Of a stretch of DNA of 64,000 nt, positions 1 through 7,361 are shown piece after piece. A program made the translations under genes and the position numbers. The DNA comes from Brucella intermedia LMG 3301 (GTDB lineage: Bacteria; Pseudomonadota; Alphaproteobacteria; Rhizobiales; Rhizobiaceae). The notes under the pieces are model-generated. The model saw only the letters and a program-made list of their open reading frames with translations. It was not told where the DNA came from and searched no databases. The number at the start of each line of letters is the position of its first letter. Positions within the stretch are counted from its first letter, which is position 1. The stretch covers positions 372,001 to 436,000 of the forward strand of contig NZ_ACQA01000002.1 of the NCBI RefSeq assembly GCF_000182645.1. The letters run 5' to 3'.

Positions 1-323
1 TGCTGCCGTCGGCTTCGCTCGGTGCGGTCGATTCCAAAACCGGCAAGCGCAAGGCGCTTTACGAGCCGGTTCACGGTTCGGCACCGGATATCGCCGGCAA
101 GGGCGTTGCCAACCCGATTGCGATGATTGCTTCGCTTGCCATGTGCCTGCGTTATTCGTTCAATCTCGTCGACGAAGCGGATCGTCTGGAAGCAGCGATT
201 GCACAGGTTCTCGATGATGGCCTGCGCACTGCTGACATCTGGTCGGAAGGCAAGTCCAAGGTCGGCACCGTCGAAATGGGTGACGCAATCCTCGACAAGT
301 TCTCCAAGCTTTCCGCTGCATAA
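1..323 (+). CDS. leuB: 3-isopropylmalate dehydrogenase, C-terminal part
   Basis: This is the last 107 codons or so of LeuB; the start lies before the window, and the reading frame is open from base 3. LeuB oxidatively decarboxylates 3-isopropylmalate with NAD in leucine synthesis. The visible part carries the conserved [15 protein letters not shown] segment and the NPIAMI stretch that contribute to the cofactor and dimer regions of the isocitrate/isopropylmalate dehydrogenase family. It ends at a TAA at 321-323, followed by a hairpin terminator. leuD, another gene of the same pathway, lies 7 kb away on the other strand, so the leucine genes are loosely clustered but not in one operon. Confidence 0.95.
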   Translation, partial: LPSASLGAVDSKTGKRKALYEPVHGSAPDIAGKGVANPIAMIASLAMCLRYSFNLVDEADRLEAAIAQVLDDGLRTADIWSEGKSKVGTVEMGDAILDKFSKLSAA

Positions 324-348
324 GCGCGACAGGATCGCTTGATATATG

Positions 349-383
349 GCCCGTCATGCAATCTGCGTGGCGGGCTTTTCTTT
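349..383 (+). terminator. Intrinsic terminator after leuB
   Basis: An imperfect stem with GCCCG (349-353) and CGGGC (371-375) as the outer arms continues inwards around the loop, and is followed by TTTTCTTTTTT. It separates leuB from ada. Confidence 0.75.
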
Positions 384-443
384 TTTGAATAAGTGCCCGA
401 TTTGAGGCTGTAAATTCCTGCTTCGCTGCATAAGAATAGCGGC

Positions 444-1496
444 ATGTTGTTCACGCTCCCTGATCAAAACAAACTTTACGATGCACTTGTCGCCCGCGAT
501 GCCGCTTTTGAGGGCAGGGCCTATGTCGGCGTTATCTCGACTGGAATTTTCTGCCGCCTGACCTGTCCGGCGCGCAAACCGAAACCGGAAAACTGCCGTT
601 TCTTCGCATCGGTTGCCGAATGCATGGCCGACGGATTCAGGCCCTGCAAAAGATGCCATCCGTTACAGCCCGCCGCCGAAGCGGAACCAGCCGTCAGGAA
701 GCTTCTCGACGCCCTTGAAGCCGAACCGGAGCGGCGCTGGGGCGAAGAGGATGTGGCCCGGCTGGGGCTTGATCCTTCGACCGTCCGTCGCAGTTTCCGC
801 CGCCATTTCGGAATGACGTTTCTCGAAATGGCGCGGCAGGAGCGCCTGCGGCACGGGTTCCAGGCGCTTGCCGATGGCGGGCGTGTGATCGATGCGCAGA
901 TCGACGCGGGATTTGAATCTCCCGAAGCTTTCCGCAGCGCCTTTGCGCGTATTCTCGGACTGCCGCCCGGAAAATTGCGCGGCGATGGCTTGCTGCGGGC
1001 CGATTGGATCAGGACGCCGCTCGGTACGATGATCGCCATCTGTGACGCGCGAAACCTGCATCTTCTCGAATTCGTCGATCGCAAGGCGCTGCCCGCTGAG
1101 CTCAAGAAACTATATGCCACCTGCCGCGGCGATCTGGGGATTGGCCGTTTCGACACGCATGATCTTGTCGAGCGACAGCTGAATGCCTTTTTCGAGGGCA
1201 ATTCCCCGACGTTCGACCTGCCGCTGGTTCTGCATGGCAGTGCTTTCACGCAGCATGTCTGGCGCGAACTTCAGAATATCCGGGCAGGGGACACGCGTAG
1301 CTACAGCGAACTTGCGCAGGCCATGGAAAAGCCGCTTGCGGTGCGCGCGGTGGCGCGGGCCAACGGGGCGAACCAGATTGCCATCATTATCCCTTGTCAT
1401 CGCGTGATCGGCGCGGACGGATCGCTGACGGGCTACGGTGGCGGTCTGTGGCGCAAGCAGAAGCTGATCGAAATCGAGGCGCAATACCGCCGATAG
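444..1496 (+). CDS. ada: Bifunctional Ada-type DNA repair protein and regulator
   Basis: The 350-residue product has the full Ada layout. The N-terminal zinc domain (about 1-80) has the four-cysteine pattern (FCRLTC, PCKRC) that repairs methylphosphotriesters. An AraC-type helix-turn-helix lies at about 85-175. The C-terminal O6-methylguanine methyltransferase domain (about 180-350) has the acceptor motif PCHRVIG. In the family, methylation of the N-terminal cysteine turns the protein into an activator of alkylation-repair genes. The start at 444 gives a full-length protein. It is transcribed alone: no other repair gene is adjacent and terminators lie on both sides. Confidence 0.93.
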   Translation: MLFTLPDQNKLYDALVARDAAFEGRAYVGVISTGIFCRLTCPARKPKPENCRFFASVAECMADGFRPCKRCHPLQPAAEAEPAVRKLLDALEAEPERRWGEEDVARLGLDPSTVRRSFRRHFGMTFLEMARQERLRHGFQALADGGRVIDAQIDAGFESPEAFRSAFARILGLPPGKLRGDGLLRADWIRTPLGTMIAICDARNLHLLEFVDRKALPAELKKLYATCRGDLGIGRFDTHDLVERQLNAFFEGNSPTFDLPLVLHGSAFTQHVWRELQNIRAGDTRSYSELAQAMEKPLAVRAVARANGANQIAIIIPCHRVIGADGSLTGYGGGLWRKQKLIEIEAQYRR

Positions 1497-1512
1497 TACA
1501 CCATACGAACAT

Positions 1513-1548
1513 GAAAACGCCGCCCCTGGAGGCGGCGTTCCGTTTTTT
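1513..1548. terminator. Terminator between ada and the MFS gene, probably bidirectional
   Basis: ACGCCGCC (1517-1524) pairs with GGCGGCGT (1531-1538). A T-rich run follows on the plus strand (CCGTTTTTT) and a shorter one on the minus strand. It serves the converging ada and transporter genes. Confidence 0.85.
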
Positions 1549-1562
1549 GCGGTTGACGATGG

Positions 1563-3459
1563 TCAGTCGAGCTTGTGCAGGTCGACGCCCTTGGTTTCCT
1601 TGACGAAGATCATGCCGATCACAAAGGTGATGGAGGCGATGATGATCGGATACCAGAGGCCGTAGTAGATATCGCCCTTGGCCGCGCTGAGTGCGAACAC
1701 GCCAGCCGGAAGCAGACCGCCGAACCAGCCATTGCCGATATGATATGGCAACGACATGCCGGTGTAGCGGATGCGGGTCGGGAACATCTCGACGAGGATC
1801 GCGGCAATCGGGCCATACACCATCGTCACATAGATGACGAGGACGGTCAGGATAGCGATTGTCAGAACCCAATTGACCTCTGCGGGGTCGGCAACCATCT
1901 TGAATGCGCCGGCGCCCGGGATCGTGAAGACGGCTTGCGGCGTGCTGACGCCCAGTCCGTCCGCCTCAGTCTGGGTCAGAAGCTTCTGCTTCACCAGATC
2001 GGCAGCCGGAACCATGGCCTTCTCGCCGCCGCGGATCGCTTCGGCATTCAACTGAAGTTCCGGATTGGCGGCGACAAATGCGTCGAGCTTGCTGTCCGGG
2101 CACCTTCGCGGGATCGCGAACGAGCGGGAAGCCAGCCTTCTGCAAGGCAAGGTTCACGTCGTGAGACAGAGCCGACTGCTTGGCCGCAGCGTCGGCGCCG
2201 GCCTGAACGGCGTCGTAAGACGTGATCGTGCTGTCACCGAGCGTAATGGTTGCAGGCGTTCCGGCTGCTGCTGTCTGCACGATCTCATAAGGCACCGAAC
2301 TCTTGGCGAGGAAGCTTGTCGCAACATCGCAAGACGTGGTGAACTTCGACGTGCCGGTGGCGTTGAACTGGAAGTTGCAATCGCCGGGAGCAGCCGTAAC
2401 GGTCGCCTTGATCGTCTGTTCGGCCTGGGCCAGAGCCGGGTTTGCGGCATGGGTCAGCGCCTTGAACAGCGGGAAGTAGGTTACGGCGGCCAGAAGCAGG
2501 CCCGCCATGATGATCGGCTTGCGACCGATCTTGTCCGACAGCCAGCCAAAGAAGACGAAGCCGCTGGTGCCGATCAGGAGTGCGATGGCGACCATGATAT
2601 TGGCCGACTGGTTTTCGACCTTCAGAACGTTCTGGAGGAAGAACAAGGCGTAGAACTGACCGCAATACCAGACCACGGCCTGACCGGCGGTGAGGCCGAA
2701 AAGGGCGATGAGCGCGATCTTTGCATTCTTCCACTGGCCGAAAGCTTCAGAAAGCGGTGCCTTGGAAGTCTTGCCTTCTTCCTTCATGCGCTTGAATGCG
2801 GGCGACTCGCTCATCTGCATGCGAATCCAAACGGAAATGCCAAGCAGAAGGATCGAGACAAGGAACGGAATGCGCCAGCCCCAGGCGGCGAAGGCTTCCT
2901 TGCTCATGATGGTCTGGATGCCCAGAATGACCAGCAGCGACAGGAACAGGCCGAGTGTCGCCGTGGTCTGGATCCATGACGTGAAGAAGCCACGGCGATT
3001 GTTCGGAGCATGTTCCGCAACATAAGTTGCCGCACCGCCATATTCACCGCCGAGTGCGAGACCTTGCAGCATGCGCAGGGCGATCAGGATGATCGGTGCG
3101 AAAATGCCGAGCGTGGCCGAGCCGGGCAGGATACCCACGAGGAACGTGGACGCGCCCATGATGACGATGGTCACAAGGAATGTGTATTTACGCCCGACGA
3201 GATCGCCGATGCGTCCGAAAACAAGGGCGCCGAAGGGGCGCACGAGGAAGCCTGCCGCGAAGGCGAGCAGAACGAAGATGTTTCGGGTTGCTTCCGGATA
3301 TTCGTTGAAGAATGCCGCGCCGATGAAGGCTGCAAGCGTTCCATAGAGATAGAAATCGTACCATTCGAAGACGGTACCAAGCGATGACGCAAAGATCACC
3401 TTGCGTTCTTCGCTCGTCATTTTCTGCGTGCCGACCTCGGCACTTGACGAGACTGCCAT
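1563..3459 (-). pseudogene. MHS-family MFS transporter, broken by a single-base frameshift
   Basis: Two overlapping minus-strand frames together encode a metabolite:H+ symporter-type MFS protein of about 631 residues. The first part has the typical MHS opening (SLGTVFEWYDFYLYG) and the GRIGDLVGRKY loop motif between helices 2 and 3. The frame shifts near 2098-2100, where one surplus base in a GGG run (CCC on the coding strand) takes KVPDSK into a frame that stops early. After the shift, the other frame supplies the last transmembrane helices, ending in FVKETKGVDLHKLD. The protein is longer than the usual 430-450 residues because of a large, mostly hydrophilic loop (roughly residues 360-530) with two cysteines; the frameshift falls inside it. 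The start at 3459 has a GGGAGG ribosome-binding site; upstream in-frame starts lack one. Substrate unknown; relatives carry dicarboxylates, osmolytes or shikimate. A sequencing error is possible. Confidence 0.85.
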
Positions 3460-3762
3460 TAATCTGTCCTCCCAAACAGAGCCCTGCGGGCAAATGTAGG
3501 GCGATACTTCTTCACCGGGTAAATGAAGTTCGCCTGGTGCGCCGGGAACAGTTCCTCTCAACTGTCCGGGCGCTCTCCTCACACTTGCATGATGAACCGA
3601 AAAAGGGGATTCGTGCAGTAGTCTTTAGTATGAGACAGAACTGACGGCTTGAAATACTGAAGGGAAGCAATAAAGCGCCAAAAAATGCGCCCCTTGCGGG
3701 GATGGAGAATTGACTCCATCTATAAACCGCGTAAAAGCAGTGGCGAACGAAGGAGAACCCGC

Positions 3763-3888
3763 GTGGATCGCGTCAACGTAGCGTCAGTTTCGCTTGGAAC
3801 TGCCGGCATTCTTGCCGGGGCAGCGCGCATGCCTTCGATTTCCAAAACACTCACGGCCATTACCAAAACGACCACGAAAACGGTCTGA
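3763..3888 (+). CDS. Putative Thr/Lys/Ile-rich leader peptide of asd
   Basis: A 41-codon ORF starts with GTG at 3763. It has a strong AAGGAG ribosome-binding site at 3750-3755, 7 nt upstream. Its last 16 residues read ISKTLTAITKTTTKTV: seven Thr, three Lys and two Ile, just before the TGA at 3886-3888. Asd makes aspartate semialdehyde, the precursor of Lys, Thr, Met and Ile, so this composition is what a ribosome-mediated attenuator would use, as in the E. coli thr leader. An in-frame ATG at 3829 would give a 19-residue version but has a weaker ribosome-binding site. I infer a regulatory leader, not a functional protein. I know of no described example for asd in this group, but I could not search. 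Confidence 0.6.
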   Translation: MDRVNVASVSLGTAGILAGAARMPSISKTLTAITKTTTKTV

Positions 3889-3905
3889 TTCCCTTGGCCT
3901 GCTCG

Positions 3906-3980
3906 CCCTCTCCCCGGGTCTGGCCCGGGGGCGGAAGTCCCGCGTGGCCTGCGGGGTTCCGAATCTGGAAGCGGAGAGGG
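3906..3980 (+). promoter_or_regulatory. Multi-stem RNA structure in the asd 5' leader
   Basis: An outer stem CCCTCTCC (3906-3913) with GGAGAGGG (3973-3980) can enclose two hairpins. The first is CCCCGGG/CCCGGGG (3912-3918 with 3924-3930); the second is an imperfect GC-rich stem at about 3932-3961. The outer stem closes three bases before the asd ribosome-binding site (AGGAG, about 3983-3987). No U-tract follows, so this is not a classical intrinsic terminator. It could gate translation or Rho access in response to the leader ORF just upstream. It could also be a dispersed palindromic repeat that happens to sit here. Confidence 0.5.
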
Positions 3981-3994
3981 ACAGGAGACGAAAA

Positions 3995-5029
3995 ATGGGT
4001 TTCAAGGTTGCAGTTGTCGGCGCCACCGGAAATGTCGGGCGCGAAATGCTCAATATCCTCGAGGAACGCGGCTTCCCGGCTGACGAAGTTGTCGCGCTTG
4101 CATCGCGCCGCAGCCAGGGCACGGAAGTGTCCTATGGTGACCGGACGCTGAAGGTCAAGGCGCTCGACACGTATGATTTCTCCGATACGGACATCTGCCT
4201 GATGTCTGCCGGCGGCGAGATTTCCAAGGAATGGTCGCCGAAGATCGGCAAGCAGGGCTGTGTCGTCATCGACAATTCCTCGGCCTGGCGTTATGATGCA
4301 GAAGTGCCGCTGATCGTGCCGGAAGTGAACCCGGACGCAATCGAAGGCTTCCGCAAGAAGAACATCATTGCCAATCCGAACTGCTCGACCGCCCAGCTCG
4401 TCGTGGCCTTGAAGCCGCTGCACGACGTCGCCAAGATCAAGCGCGTTGTCGTGTCGACCTATCAGTCGGTTTCGGGCGCGGGCAAGGAAGGCATGGATGA
4501 GCTTTTTGAACAGTCACGCGCTGTTTTCGTAGCCGATCCGGTTACGGCGAAGAAATTCACCAAGCGCATCGCGTTCAACGTGATCCCGCATATCGATGTC
4601 TTCATGGAAGACGGCTACACCAAGGAAGAATGGAAGATGGTGGCCGAAACCAAGAAGATGCTCGATCCGAAGATCAAGCTGACGGCAACCGCTGTCCGTG
4701 TTCCGGTCTTCATCGGCCATTCCGAGGCGGTCAATATCGAGTTCGAAAACCCGATCACGCCGGAAGAAGCACGCGAAATCCTGCGCGAAGCCCCGGGCTG
4801 CCAGGTTGTCGACAAGCACGAGAATGGCGGCTACATCACGCCTTATGAATCCGCTGGCGAAGACGCGACCTATATCAGCCGCATCCGCGAGGATATCACC
4901 GTCGAAAACGGTCTTGCCATGTGGGTGGTCTCGGACAATCTGCGCAAGGGCGCTGCTCTCAACACGATCCAGATTGCTGAACTGCTGGTCGCGCGCGGCC
5001 TCATCAAGCCGAAGGCGCTTGCGGCCTGA
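3995..5029 (+). CDS. asd: Aspartate-semialdehyde dehydrogenase
   Basis: The 344-residue enzyme reduces aspartyl phosphate to aspartate semialdehyde with NADPH. This is the branch point to lysine, diaminopimelate, threonine, methionine and isoleucine. The N-terminal Rossmann motif VGATGNVGREM is present, and the catalytic cysteine is C130 in NPNCSTAQL. The start at 3995 follows AGGAG at 7 nt and gives the usual family length; upstream in-frame codons run through the structured leader and are unlikely to be translated as part of it. The gene stands alone, with a leader ORF and RNA structure before it and a terminator after it. Confidence 0.97.
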   Translation: MGFKVAVVGATGNVGREMLNILEERGFPADEVVALASRRSQGTEVSYGDRTLKVKALDTYDFSDTDICLMSAGGEISKEWSPKIGKQGCVVIDNSSAWRYDAEVPLIVPEVNPDAIEGFRKKNIIANPNCSTAQLVVALKPLHDVAKIKRVVVSTYQSVSGAGKEGMDELFEQSRAVFVADPVTAKKFTKRIAFNVIPHIDVFMEDGYTKEEWKMVAETKKMLDPKIKLTATAVRVPVFIGHSEAVNIEFENPITPEEAREILREAPGCQVVDKHENGGYITPYESAGEDATYISRIREDITVENGLAMWVVSDNLRKGAALNTIQIAELLVARGLIKPKALAA

Positions 5030-5053
5030 TCTGCTTTCTCAGCACTGAGATTG

Positions 5054-5081
5054 AAAAGCGCCGGGAAACCGGCGCTTTTTG
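5054..5081 (+). terminator. Intrinsic terminator after asd
   Basis: AGCGCCGG (5057-5064) and CCGGCGCT (5069-5076) pair around GAAA, followed by TTTTTG. Confidence 0.92.
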
Positions 5082-5141
5082 TTTGATGCGGGTGGCGGTC
5101 CCTTAAGCTTCGGGATAAGAATTGATCGGGATGGGGGCGAT

Positions 5142-5357
5142 ATGAGTTTGATACACAACGAACGAACCAAGTTGCTGGCGAACAATCTTGATCGCCTTTC
5201 CACGGCGTTTCTCGCTGTCGGGGTTCTGGGCAACACCTTTAATTTCACGCCGGGGAGCGGCCTGGTCGTCTCTTTTCTCGGCGTCACAGCTTGGATTTTG
5301 CCGGCGATCGTATTACATCTCATGGCAAGACGCGTTTTAGGGAGATTGAAGCCATGA
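5142..5357 (+). CDS. Small two-helix membrane protein, function unknown
   Basis: A 71-residue protein beginning MSLIHNERTKLLANNLDRLS, followed by two hydrophobic stretches (about 22-37 and 43-62) and a basic tail ending RRVLGRLKP. The start at 5142 was chosen for the GGGGGC just upstream; an earlier in-frame start adds a Gly-rich stretch with no ribosome-binding site. The stop overlaps the start of the next tiny gene (ATGA), so the two are probably translationally coupled. The NERTKLLANxL opening resembles small hypothetical proteins I have seen in other proteobacteria, but I cannot name a function. Confidence 0.6.
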   Translation: MSLIHNERTKLLANNLDRLSTAFLAVGVLGNTFNFTPGSGLVVSFLGVTAWILPAIVLHLMARRVLGRLKP

Positions 5358-5458
5358 CTTCCGGGGTCTTCTTTTGGTACATTTTCCCGCTGATCGTAGC
5401 GGCCGCCGGTCTTGGCTGGCTTTGGTACGACAAGCGTTTCAACAACCATTATCGCTGA
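5354..5458 (+). CDS. 34-residue single-span membrane peptide
   Basis: This very short ORF overlaps the preceding gene by ATGA and encodes 34 residues. It has one transmembrane stretch (VFFWYIFPLIVAAAGLGW), then a polar tail (WYDKRFNNHYR). A perfect terminator lies 25 bases after the stop. The coupled start, the hydrophobic composition and the shared terminator support a real gene pair, despite the size. Possible roles include a small membrane-complex partner or a holin-like or toxin-like peptide. None is shown by the sequence. Confidence 0.5.
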   Translation: MTSGVFFWYIFPLIVAAAGLGWLWYDKRFNNHYR

Positions 5459-5482
5459 TCTGCGTAGCCTTATCAGAAGTCC

Positions 5483-5508
5483 AAGCGCCGGTTTTCCGGC
5501 GCTTTTTT
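5483..5508 (+). terminator. Terminator after the small membrane gene pair
   Basis: AAGCGCCGG (5483-5491) and CCGGCGCTT (5496-5504) pair around TTTT, followed by more T. It ends 2 bases before the ohrR stop codon. Confidence 0.9.
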
Positions 5509-5509
5509 G

Positions 5510-5965
5510 TTAGCGGCTGAGGGTGTTGACGAGATTGCCGCGTATATAGAGCAAGCGTGCGCGCAGATCCTGCAACTCATCGACAGGCTGACCCAGCGCG
5601 CAGAACACCTGCTCCGGGATGTTCTCGGCCTGCTTGCGCAATTCCCGGCCTTCGTCGGTCAATGTGATGCGCACCTGCCGCTCGTCCCGCGGATCGCGTC
5701 GCCGCGCAATGCGCCCGGCTGCTTCGAGGCGTTTCAGCAGCGGGGTCAGCGTGCCCGAATCCAGATTGAGTTGTGCGCCGATCTCCGAGACGGTCCGGTC
5801 GTCCTGTTCCCACAGCACGATCATCACCAGAAACTGCGGATAGGTGAGGTCGAGTTTGTTGAGGATCGGCTGATAGGCGCGCGTCAGCGCATTTGCGGTC
5901 GAATAGATCGCAAAGCAGACCATGTTGGAAAGGTCGAGATTCGAATCCTGATCGTCGCGCTTCAT
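5510..5965 (-). CDS. ohrR: OhrR, organic-hydroperoxide-sensing MarR-family repressor
   Basis: A 151-residue MarR-type winged-helix protein. The peroxide-sensing cysteine of OhrR is present as C17 in NMVCFAIYS. The recognition region SEIGAQLNLDSGTLTPLLKRLE and the wing RRRDPRDERQVRITLT match the family. In OhrR proteins, oxidation of this cysteine by organic hydroperoxides releases DNA and derepresses ohr. It is divergent from ohr; the shared intergenic region carries several inverted ATTGYGC/ACAAT boxes. Start at 5965 with AAGGAGT just upstream. Confidence 0.93.
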   Translation of the reverse strand: MKRDDQDSNLDLSNMVCFAIYSTANALTRAYQPILNKLDLTYPQFLVMIVLWEQDDRTVSEIGAQLNLDSGTLTPLLKRLEAAGRIARRRDPRDERQVRITLTDEGRELRKQAENIPEQVFCALGQPVDELQDLRARLLYIRGNLVNTLSR

Positions 5966-6000
5966 TCAGACAACTCCTTGGCAAAACATATACAGCATAC

Positions 6001-6063
6001 GCAATTGGATTGTGCATCATATAATTGTGATATTATGTTTTGCAAAATTAGATTGCGCACAAT
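6001..6063. promoter_or_regulatory. Candidate OhrR operators between ohrR and ohr
   Basis: Two inverted-repeat sites are visible: GCAATTGGATTGTGC at 6001-6015 and ATTGCGCACAAT at 6052-6063. A further AATTGTGA lies between them. Their AT-rich ATTG...CAAT form agrees with OhrR boxes described in related alphaproteobacteria. One site near each start would allow both genes to be repressed. Confidence 0.6.
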
Positions 6064-6113
6064 TTAATAATCTGCGAGTTTGGCTGCGAAGACAAACCAA
6101 AGGAGAAACCCAG

Positions 6114-6536
6114 ATGCCAATTCTGTACACCACCCAGTCCACAGCCACCGGCGGCCGCACGGGAAGCGCCAAAACCGCTGACGGACGGCTGAGCGTCGTT
6201 CTCGATACGCCGAAGGAACTGGGCGGCTCGGGCGGCGAGGGCACCAATCCGGAGCAGCTTTTCGCTTCCGGTTATGCGGCCTGCTTCCTCGGTGCGTTGA
6301 AGTTCGTTGCCGCAAAGGAAAAAGTTTCCATTTCAGCCGACAGCACCGTGACCGCGACGGTCGGTATCGGTCCGCGCGAGGACGGCACCGGCTTTGGCCT
6401 TGATGTCGCACTGCAAGTGGCATTGCCGGGCGTGGACAAGGCGAAGGCCGAAGAACTGGTTCAGGCAGCGCACATCGTCTGCCCCTACTCGCATGCAACG
6501 CGCGGCAATATCGATGTCCGCCTGAGCGTGGCGTAA
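6114..6536 (+). CDS. ohr: Organic hydroperoxide resistance protein Ohr
   Basis: A 140-residue thiol peroxidase of the OsmC/Ohr family. Both catalytic cysteines are present: C57 in GYAACFLGAL and C123 in IVCPYSHATRGN. The family reduces organic and fatty-acid hydroperoxides, usually with lipoyl proteins as electron donors. The start at 6114 follows AAAGGAGA. The gene is divergent from ohrR and is expected to be derepressed when OhrR is oxidised. Confidence 0.96.
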   Translation: MPILYTTQSTATGGRTGSAKTADGRLSVVLDTPKELGGSGGEGTNPEQLFASGYAACFLGALKFVAAKEKVSISADSTVTATVGIGPREDGTGFGLDVALQVALPGVDKAKAEELVQAAHIVCPYSHATRGNIDVRLSVA

Positions 6537-6547
6537 CAGGAAATGGA

Positions 6548-6576
6548 AAAGGCGCCCGGCGAGGGCGCCTTTTTTA
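6548..6576 (+). terminator. Intrinsic terminator after ohr
   Basis: AAGGCGCCC (6549-6557) pairs with GGGCGCCTT (6563-6571), followed by TTTTT. Confidence 0.9.
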
Positions 6577-6611
6577 TGATACTTTCCGAATTTCAGCAGG
6601 AAGCCATTTCG

Positions 6612-6818
6612 ATGAGTATAAAACCGGATATTCGCGAACTCCGCTCGACTTGTGAAAGAATGGAAGCGCGCTACCTTATGAATCCGGCAATTGACGCTTC
6701 ATATCGCAGACTTGCGGATCGCTTTGCCGCCGACCTTTCAGATGAACGAGATATCTTGCTCAGCCGATGCGCTGCGCTCATGGCGATCAAATTCCTGAAG
6801 GAAGATGGCGCGTTTTAA
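6612..6818 (+). CDS. Small hypothetical protein, 68 residues
   Basis: I do not recognise a family. The product begins MSIKPDIRELRSTCERMEAR and is charged and mostly helical in appearance. The start at 6612 has CAGGAAG 8 nt upstream. The longer reading would begin within the ohr terminator and is unlikely. It lies between the ohr terminator and the convergent metallopeptidase gene. Codon use looks like that of its neighbours, except for a slightly lower GC content at the start. Confidence 0.55.
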   Translation: MSIKPDIRELRSTCERMEARYLMNPAIDASYRRLADRFAADLSDERDILLSRCAALMAIKFLKEDGAF

Positions 6819-6839
6819 GTCGCCAAAAATCCGCGGCGG

Positions 6840-7262
6840 CTACTCCGCCTGAGCCTCGATATTTTCCATATCGTCGTCCGACAGGCCGAAATGGTGGCCG
6901 ATCTCGTGAATCAGGACGTGGGTGATGATATCGCCCAGCACTTCTTCATGTTCGGACCAGTAGTCGAGGATCGCGCGACGATAAAGCGTGATGCGGTTCG
7001 GGCCTTCGCCGGTCTGCAGGCTGAAACGTTCGCCGATGCCGCGTCCTTCAAAAAGGCCGAGCAGGTCGAAAGGCGTTTCCAGCCCCATATCCTCGATGAT
7101 CTGGTCGTCAGGAAAATCGGCGATCTGGATGATGATGTCGCCGCACAACGCACGAAACTCCTGCGGCAGATGCGCAAGAGCTTCAATCGCGATGGATTCG
7201 ATTTCGTCCAGCGAGGGCGAAAGACGTCCCGCCCAGTCGCCGCTTTGATCTTCTCGGGCCAT
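6840..7262 (-). CDS. Small zincin-type metallopeptidase family protein
   Basis: A 140-residue protein with a C-terminal HEIGHHFGLSDDDM, the extended HExxH zinc motif of the minigluzincin-like family (Pfam Zincin_1), common as a single gene in alphaproteobacteria. The N-terminal part (SPSLDEIESIAIEALAHLPQEFR) also fits that family. Cellular role unknown; proteolytic activity is inferred from the motif alone. I chose the ATG at 7262; a TTG at 7310 would extend the protein by 16 poorly conserved-looking residues. It ends convergently with the 68-residue gene. Confidence 0.85.
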   Translation of the reverse strand: MAREDQSGDWAGRLSPSLDEIESIAIEALAHLPQEFRALCGDIIIQIADFPDDQIIEDMGLETPFDLLGLFEGRGIGERFSLQTGEGPNRITLYRRAILDYWSEHEEVLGDIITHVLIHEIGHHFGLSDDDMENIEAQAE

Positions 7263-7361
7263 TCCAGCCAATCGTGTCCTATTCACTTGTGCAGGCCGCC
7301 AGACCTGCAACCGGGCGTTCTGGCGGGCATTCTGGCCGAGTATATATAGCGCATGCCGTCA

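Noticed and set aside
3685..3762. Extension of the asd leader ORF upstream to an ATG at 3685
   Set aside because: No ribosome-binding site at 3685 and the region folds into small hairpins; the GTG at 3763 has a strong AAGGAG site.
3794..3994. N-terminal extension of Asd by 67 residues
   Set aside because: It runs through the structured leader in another frame, is Arg/Pro-rich and is unlike any Asd; the family start is at 3995.
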